Below, piece after piece: positions 31,489 to 35,767 of a stretch of DNA of 35,767 nt; positions within the stretch are counted from its first letter, which is position 1, and each line of letters begins with the position of its first letter. The stretch is from the NCBI GenBank assembly GCA_017433405.1, contig JAFRHH010000006.1, forward strand, positions 1 to 35,767. The letters run 5' to 3'. A program made the position numbers and the translations under genes. Below the pieces are notes generated by a model. The model was not told the origin of the DNA and searched no databases. It saw nothing but the letters and a program-made list of their open reading frames with translations. The DNA is from Clostridia bacterium. GTDB taxonomy: Bacteria; Bacillota; Clostridia; Christensenellales; Aristaeellaceae.

Positions 31489-32904
31489 TTATTTAATGGT
31501 CTCCACCTTGATCGTATTGGTGTTACCGGGCTCGCCGTTGATCTGGCCGCCGGTCAGCACCACGTTGTCCCCCTTCTCAAGCGCGAAGATCTCCCGGGCC
31601 AGCTTCAGATCCTGCCAGAACATGACGTCGAGGGAGGAATAGGCCTCCGTCAGCACGGGGGTCACGCCCCAGGAGAGGTTCAGCTTCCGCCAGGCCTTCT
31701 CGTCGGTGGTCGTCCCGATAATATTCACGGGGCACCGGAACCGGCTGACCATGCGGGCGGTTCGCCCGGACAGGGAGTTGACCACGATGGCTTTGGCCCC
31801 GACGTCCACGGCCATGGAGCAGGTCGCGTGGGAAATGGCGTCCAGGTTGTTGCGGATATGGAACTCCCGGGTCCGGAAGCGCTCGGCGTAGTCGATCCCC
31901 GCCTCGGTGAACTCCGCGGTTTCCGCCATGACGGAAACCGCCTGGGCGGGATAGCGGCCGGCGGCGGTTTCCCCGCTGAGCATGATGGCGGAGGACCCGT
32001 CATAGACCGCGTTGGCCACGTCGGAAATCTCCGCCCTGGTCGGCCGCGGGTTCTGAATCATGCTCTCCAGCATCTCCGTCGCGGTAATGACCCGCTTCCC
32101 CAGCATCCGGCATTTGCTGATCAGATATTTCTGCAGCGCGGGAACCTCCATGAAGGGGATCTCGACGCCCAGGTCGCCCCGGGCGACCATGATCCCGTCG
32201 GCGATCTCGCAGATTTCCTCGATCTTATCCACGCCGCTGCGGTTTTCGATCTTGGCGATCAGATCCACGTTCTTTCCGCCGTTCGCGTCCAGCAGCTCCC
32301 GAAGCTGCCGGACATCCTCCCGGCAGCTGACAAAGGAGGCGGCGACAAAGTCGATATCGTTCTCCAGCCCGAAGAGGATATCCTTCCGGTCCTGTTCCGA
32401 CAGGAAGGGCTGCTTGAGCACCTTCCCCGGGAAATTCATGCTCTTCCGGTCGCTGAGGGCGCCGCCGGCCTCGACCCGGCAGATCACGTCCTTCCCGCAG
32501 ATCTCCCGAACCTTCAGGATCACCAGCCCGTTGTTGATCAGCACCGTATCCCCAACGGCCAGCTCCTCCGTCAGCTTCTTATAGGTCACGGAAACCCGGG
32601 TCTCATCCCCGACGATCTCCTCGGTGGTCAGGGTGAAATCCGCGCCGTCCTTCAGGGTCACCGGGCTGTGCGCAAAGGTTTTGATCCGGTACTCCGGCCC
32701 CTTGGTGTCCAGCATGATGGCGATGGGCAGGTTCAGCTTCTCCCGGACCGCGCGGATCAGGTTGATCCGCCGAAGATGCTCTTCATGGGTTCCGTGGGAG
32801 AAGTTCAGCCGGGCCACGTTCATCCCGGCCCGGCACAGCTCCGTCAGCATCTCCTCGCTGTCGCAGGCCGGCCCGATGGTACAGATAATCTTGGTTTTGC
32901 GCAT
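31489..32904 (-). CDS. pyk: Pyruvate kinase
   Basis: This 471-residue enzyme makes pyruvate and ATP from phosphoenolpyruvate and ADP. Visible motifs are KIICTIGPACDS, RLNFSHGTHEEH, MLDTKGPEYR, AKIENRSGVD (catalytic Lys), MVARGDLGVEIP and TATEMLESMI (normally ATQMLESM). The C-terminal allosteric domain runs from about 350. It lacks the extra C-terminal PEP-utilizing domain found in Bacillus pyruvate kinase. GGAGGAGGG precedes the ATG within the GTTCAC leader. Confidence 0.96.
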   Translation of the reverse strand: MRKTKIICTIGPACDSEEMLTELCRAGMNVARLNFSHGTHEEHLRRINLIRAVREKLNLPIAIMLDTKGPEYRIKTFAHSPVTLKDGADFTLTTEEIVGDETRVSVTYKKLTEELAVGDTVLINNGLVILKVREICGKDVICRVEAGGALSDRKSMNFPGKVLKQPFLSEQDRKDILFGLENDIDFVAASFVSCREDVRQLRELLDANGGKNVDLIAKIENRSGVDKIEEICEIADGIMVARGDLGVEIPFMEVPALQKYLISKCRMLGKRVITATEMLESMIQNPRPTRAEISDVANAVYDGSSAIMLSGETAAGRYPAQAVSVMAETAEFTEAGIDYAERFRTREFHIRNNLDAISHATCSMAVDVGAKAIVVNSLSGRTARMVSRFRCPVNIIGTTTDEKAWRKLNLSWGVTPVLTEAYSSLDVMFWQDLKLAREIFALEKGDNVVLTGGQINGEPGNTNTIKVETIK

Positions 32905-32910
32905 GGTCTT

Positions 32911-32940
32911 CCCTCCTCCATGAACGTCAGTTCAGTTCAC
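32911..32940 (-). promoter_or_regulatory. GTTCAC/AGGAGG leader motif, copy before pyk
   Basis: TGAAC (32921-32925), gtca, GTTCA (32930-32934) plus an extra overlapping GTTCAC (32935-32940). On the minus strand it reads AGACGTGAACTGAACTGACG, then TTCATGGAGGAGG before the ATG. Confidence 0.6.
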
Positions 32941-32967
32941 GTCTGTCTTTCCCTTTTCCGCGGAAAA

Positions 32968-32998
32968 GACGATGGTTTGGCAATCAATTCCGTTCGCG
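32968..32998 (-). repeat. 31-bp dispersed repeat, copy B
   Basis: An inverted, identical copy of 25928-25958. On the minus strand it is followed by the palindrome CTTTTCCGCGGAAAAG and then the pyk leader motif, so here it sits in the pyk upstream region where a promoter is expected. Confidence 0.85.
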
Positions 32999-33030
32999 GG
33001 TATATTTCTGGAAAAGCGCCCTTTTTTCCT

Positions 33031-33109
33031 GCCGGATTCCGCGGATGATCCTTCCTTTCCCGCCGGATTCCGCGGATGATCCTTCCTTTCCCGCCGGATT
33101 CCGCGGATG
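33031..33109 (+). repeat. 31-bp tandem repeat, about 2.5 copies
   Basis: GCCGGATTCCGCGGATG recurs at 33031, 33062 and 33093, with an identical rest of the unit in the first two copies. Each unit contains a CCGCGG palindrome, as in the dispersed repeat nearby. The 391-base gap between pyk and the DUF362 gene is otherwise non-coding. Confidence 0.85.
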
Positions 33110-33295
33110 GCGTTTTTTCGGCCGCGAAGCCCCAAAGGACCGCCGCCCGCGGGCTATTTTAAAATATTTTACGGATAGCAAGTATACAAATGCTTCCGAA
33201 TCGGGTATCATGGTTCAGGGGGAATCACAGGACTGGAAAAAACGATTCTCCGATCGTAAAAAACAGAACAGGGATGTAGAAACGGAGTGAACGGC

Positions 33296-34420
33296 ATGGA
33301 AAAGTCGAAGGTTGTATTTACGGATTTCCGAACGAAGCTGGACGTCAGCCAGGGCGTCAAGCTGCAGAATCTCTGCAAAAAAGCCGGGATGGACAAAATC
33401 GATTTTGAGGGGAAGTTCGTGGCCATCAAGCTGCACTTCGGGGAGCTGGGAAACTTCGCCTATCTGCGGCCCAACTATGTCAAGGCGATCGCGGATCTGG
33501 TCAAGTCCCTGGGCGGGAAGCCCTTCCTGACGGACTGCAACACGCTGTATGTCGGTTCCCGGAAAAACGCGGTGGATCACCTGCTGAACGCGGATATCGA
33601 CGGATTTAATTATATGACCACCGGGTGCCACAACATCATCGCCGACGGCCTGAAGGGAACGGACGATATCGCCCTGCCGGTGCCGAACGGGGAATACTGC
33701 AAGGAGGCCTTCGTCGGCCGGGCGCTGTACGACGCGGATATCATTATCGTGCTGAGCCACTTCAAAGGGCACGAGCTGGCCGGCTTCGGCGGCGCGGTCA
33801 AAAACCTCGGCATGGGGGGCGGAAGCCGCGCCGGGAAGATGCAGCAGCATAACGAGGGCAAGCCCTACGTGCACGCCGAGCTCTGCCGGAGCTGCCATCG
33901 CTGCGCGAAGGAATGCGGCTCCGACGCCATCTCCTTCGAAACCGGAAAGGCCGTCATCAACAAGGATCTGTGCAAGGGCTGCGGCCGCTGTATCGGCGCC
34001 TGCGCCTTTGACGCCATCGAGGCGGATTTTGACAGCGTGTCGGAGATTCTCGGCTGCAAGATGGCTGAATACGCCGCCGCCCTCGCCGCCGGAAAGCCGG
34101 TCTTCTATGTGAACCTGATTATGGACGTCTCCCCGGACTGCGACTGCCACGGGGAAAACGACGCGCCGATCCTGCCGAACCTGGGCATGCTGGCCTCCTT
34201 CGATCCCATCGCCCTGGATCAGGCCTGCGCGGACCTCTGCCTGGCGGCGGATCCCCTCCCCAACAGCCAGCTGACGGATCACCTGAACCGGGAGGACTGG
34301 CATCATCATCACGATCCCTTTAAGGATGTTCATCCCAACACCAGCTGGCGGGAATGCCTGGCCCACGGCGAGAAGATCGGTCTGGGAACCCGGCAGTACG
34401 ATATGGAAATCATGAAATAA
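33296..34420 (+). CDS. DUF362 domain protein with two [4Fe-4S] ferredoxin motifs
   Basis: This 374-residue protein has an N-terminal DUF362 part (VFTDFRTKL ... VAIKLHFGELGN ... TDCNTLYVGSR ... SHFKGHELAGFGGAVKNLGMG). From about residue 200 it carries two ferredoxin motifs, LCRSCHRCAKECGSDAI and LCKGCGRCIGACAFDAI, each with CxxCxxCxxxC ligands. A Cys pair CDCHGEND and a His-rich HHHHDPF follow. DUF362 proteins are common in anaerobes and presumed redox proteins; no reaction is established. The ATG at 33296 has GGAG 8 nt upstream. It stands alone. Confidence 0.88.
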   Translation: MEKSKVVFTDFRTKLDVSQGVKLQNLCKKAGMDKIDFEGKFVAIKLHFGELGNFAYLRPNYVKAIADLVKSLGGKPFLTDCNTLYVGSRKNAVDHLLNADIDGFNYMTTGCHNIIADGLKGTDDIALPVPNGEYCKEAFVGRALYDADIIIVLSHFKGHELAGFGGAVKNLGMGGGSRAGKMQQHNEGKPYVHAELCRSCHRCAKECGSDAISFETGKAVINKDLCKGCGRCIGACAFDAIEADFDSVSEILGCKMAEYAAALAAGKPVFYVNLIMDVSPDCDCHGENDAPILPNLGMLASFDPIALDQACADLCLAADPLPNSQLTDHLNREDWHHHHDPFKDVHPNTSWRECLAHGEKIGLGTRQYDMEIMK

Positions 34421-34482
34421 TGGGACAGGGGGACGGTTCCTCCGTCCCACGTGGGACAGGGGGACGGTTCCTTTGTCCCACG
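34421..34482. repeat. Two tandem REP-like palindromes
   Basis: TGGGACAGGGGGACGGTTCC occurs at 34421 and 34452, each followed by T-(CC/TT)-GTCCCA so that TGGGAC and GTCCCA can pair. This matches a widely dispersed REP-type repeat often linked with REP-associated tyrosine transposases; no transposase is in the window. It starts right after the DUF362 stop. Confidence 0.85.
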
Positions 34483-34550
34483 TTCCGGCGCGATCTGGAA
34501 TGGGAAAAACCGGAAAGAGATCGGAAGCCCCGAAAAAAAGCCGTAAATTA

Positions 34551-34583
34551 TTCGAGCTGTGGGGTTGAGCCGCCCAGCTCGAA
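34551..34583. repeat. 9-bp inverted repeat before an orphan promoter
   Basis: TTCGAGCTG (34551-34559) pairs with CAGCTCGAA (34575-34583), 15-nt loop, ending 8 bp before the -35 at 34591. Operator or weak terminator. Confidence 0.5.
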
Positions 34584-34590
34584 AATATTG

Positions 34591-34619
34591 TTGACACGGC
34601 CTGAGCGATCTGCTATAAT
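34591..34619 (+). promoter_or_regulatory. Perfect consensus promoter with no downstream gene
   Basis: TTGACA (34591-34596), 17-nt spacer, TATAAT (34614-34619). It points into a hairpin about 30 nt after the predicted start and then into oppositely oriented mobile-element genes. Confidence 0.8.
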
Positions 34620-34643
34620 CCCGTCTTTAACACTTGGAAGAGA

Positions 34644-34686
34644 GTAAAAACCCGCCAGGCGTTGTGAGTCAAAGCTTGGCGGGTTT
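34644..34686 (-). terminator. Terminator at the end of the mobile-element operon
   Basis: AAACCCGCCAGGC (34648-34660) pairs with GCTTGGCGGGTTT (34674-34686) with one G-T pair. On the minus strand TTTTTAC follows, so it ends the relaxase-HTH transcript. It could also stop the orphan plus-strand promoter. Confidence 0.75.
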
Positions 34687-34723
34687 GCTTGTTGCTCCAA
34701 AATGTTGTATGGAGATTTCTACT

Positions 34724-35017
34724 TCAAAATATTCCGATCCGTCGGCAGGACAACTGATTCTCTTTAAGGAGCTTATAAACGGTGTTCCTGCATACTCCCA
34801 TCAGCTCGGCGGTCTGGTGTACCGTCAGCACGTCGGGATAATTTTTGAACTGTGTCGCTGCGGGATGAGCTTCCTGCAGAATTTCAATTGGCATCATATA
34901 AATATTCGATCTTTTGTTGTCTGTCATGGGTTCCTTTCTGTGCTGTATACTTTGCACTTGCGATTCTTGTTCGTCCTGAATTTGGTTGTCATTCAGTGTA
35001 TATACCGTTTCATACAT
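34724..35017 (-). pseudogene. Excisionase-type helix-turn-helix gene, 3' end frameshifted
   Basis: The frame encodes a MerR/excisionase-like HTH (DVLTVHQTAELMGVCRNTVYKLLKENQLSCRRIG) but stops right after RRIGIF, missing the usual C-terminal strand and helix. Skipping one base in the TTTT run at 34726-34729 continues the frame as EVEISIQHFGATSKPAKL to a stop at 34669, inside the terminator hairpin, which restores the family's normal ending. Start: ATG 35017 (AAAGGGA upstream) 24 nt after the relaxase stop; an internal ATG at 34927 with AAAGGA is a good alternative. Such proteins regulate or direct excision of integrative elements. The frameshift may be decay, a sequencing error or real recoding. 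Confidence 0.65.
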
Positions 35018-35040
35018 CCTGAATCCCTTTACTGATGATT

Positions 35041-35767
35041 TCACATCGACATAACGAAGCCTTGTCCCTCGTCTTCGTCGTCGTAATAATCATCGTCATA
35101 GTCGTCCTCGTCGAAGACTTCTTCGAGAATTTCTTCTCTCCGGTAATCATATTCTTCCGAGCTTTCAGTCGGTTCTTCCGTCCTGTTTGCGACGGAGGAA
35201 ATCAGCCCGACACCCGCGCCGATCAGCGCTCCGATCGCCGCGCCGTTTTCCTGCCCTTCGATCCGCTTGCGGCGTTCTTCGGGGTCTTCGTTATCGTTAT
35301 CAACGATCCTTGCTACCGCTCCGGCGAGGCTGTCGACTCCACCGATAATGCGGCTTGAAGGATCACGATAGCTTTCGGAAATCTTTTGCGTTTCAGCTTT
35401 TGCAAGGGTGCGTTCACGCAAGTTCTGTTCGTAAAGCTCGCGCGATTTCTCCCAGCCGGTCGGCTGATTTTCTTCTGAAACGCCGTCCGAATTCTCTCTG
35501 AAATCGAGTTCATTTTCAATGTTTTTCTTTAGATATTTTTCATCAGGAAGACTTTTATCGCGGCAGCTTCTGCCGTTCGGACAGTGAAAGGTCAGGTATT
35601 TTCTCTCGTCCGTCCATGTCATTCGGTAACCGAGAATCGACATCGCCCTGACGAATTCCTCTCTGCTGCCGCTGTACTCCATCGACTTGTCGATGTCCTC
35701 AGCCAGCTTTTGCTTCCAGCTGTTGCCCCTCATCCTCGCTCGATACTCACGGTTCGAAATCCTGCGG
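35041..35767 (-). CDS. Relaxase/mobilization protein, C-terminal part (N-terminus beyond right edge)
   Basis: About 242 residues are visible and the frame stays open to the window edge (ISNREYRARMRGNSWKQKL precedes the internal Met). The segment REEFVRAMSILGYRMTWTDERKYLTFHCPNG is typical of the region after the nuclease domain of MobA/VirD2-type relaxases from Firmicutes and Bacteroides-like integrative elements. The C-terminus has a hydrophobic glycine-rich patch (GAAIGALIGAGVGLISSVA) and a very acidic tail (DEDDYDDDYYDDEDEG). The nicking domain itself lies outside the window. It is followed in the same direction by the HTH gene. Base composition is lower in GC than the chromosomal genes, fitting transfer. 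Confidence 0.75.
   Translation of the reverse strand, partial: RRISNREYRARMRGNSWKQKLAEDIDKSMEYSGSREEFVRAMSILGYRMTWTDERKYLTFHCPNGRSCRDKSLPDEKYLKKNIENELDFRENSDGVSEENQPTGWEKSRELYEQNLRERTLAKAETQKISESYRDPSSRIIGGVDSLAGAVARIVDNDNEDPEERRKRIEGQENGAAIGALIGAGVGLISSVANRTEEPTESSEEYDYRREEILEEVFDEDDYDDDYYDDEDEGQGFVMSM

Noticed and set aside
33031-33109. CRISPR array
   Set aside because: Units are head-to-tail with no spacers and no cas genes in the window.
34591-34700. tRNA gene after the consensus promoter, as an attachment site
   Set aside because: I could not fold a cloverleaf or find a TTCGA T-loop in the right place; only a single long hairpin is present.

Overview
The window looks like chromosomal DNA of an anaerobic, GC-rich member of the Clostridia. 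The evidence is consensus sigma-70-type promoters with 17-nt spacers, strong AGGAGG ribosome binding sites, secreted proteins with Cna_B, pilin-isopeptide, YARHG and SH3-like modules, a CD1247-type zinc-ribbon gene beside efp, a feoA-feoA-feoB-FeoB-associated operon, and a paaK-ACT pair. The secreted-protein style suggests an uncultivated gut or rumen lineage, perhaps Christensenellales, but the family is a guess.

Layout. 1-5879 (minus) carries two large secreted proteins: the N-terminal part of an AT-rich adhesin/pilin-like protein running off the left edge, and a 1036-residue Ala/Glu coiled-coil plus SH3-like repeat protein. 5880-6878 is a 1 kb gene-free stretch with an unassigned plus-strand promoter, two strong hairpins and a helically phased array of seven TTTACA-type hexamers just upstream of a near-consensus promoter for a histidine phosphatase. 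6879-9715 holds that phosphatase, a ROK sugar kinase and an EamA exporter. 9802-14033 (minus) is a two-gene unit: a Cna_B/SpaA-type surface protein followed by an orphan family 5 solute-binding protein. 14175-17544 holds a GtrB-like glycosyltransferase diverging from the TrkH/TrkA potassium uptake pair. 17611-22831 (minus) is housekeeping: YARHG/SH3 protein, CD1247-type protein, EF-P, M24 peptidase, threonine synthase and a small P-loop protein. 22917-25821 holds DegV, phenylacetate-CoA ligase and a tandem ACT protein. 26101-27734 is a two-gene membrane unit, one gene bearing a probable phosphodiester-glycosidase-like domain. 28040-31248 is the ferrous iron operon. 31489-34420 holds pyruvate kinase and a DUF362 ferredoxin-like protein. 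34620-35767 is the end of an integrative or mobilizable element: a relaxase C-terminus and a frameshifted excisionase-like HTH gene.

Structure beyond genes. An inverted repeat, (G)TGAAC-N4-GTTCA(Y), directly followed by GAGG/GGAGG occurs seven times, six of them as the leader of a gene (EamA, trkA, YARHG, paaK, FeoB-associated, pyk). An identical 31-bp sequence occurs twice, inverted, followed each time by CCGCGG and a copy of the GTGAAC motif. There are also a 31-bp tandem repeat, a pair of REP-like palindromes, and GTTAG-N6-CWAAC sites at the feo promoter resembling DtxR/IdeR boxes. I saw no rRNA, tRNA or CRISPR array.
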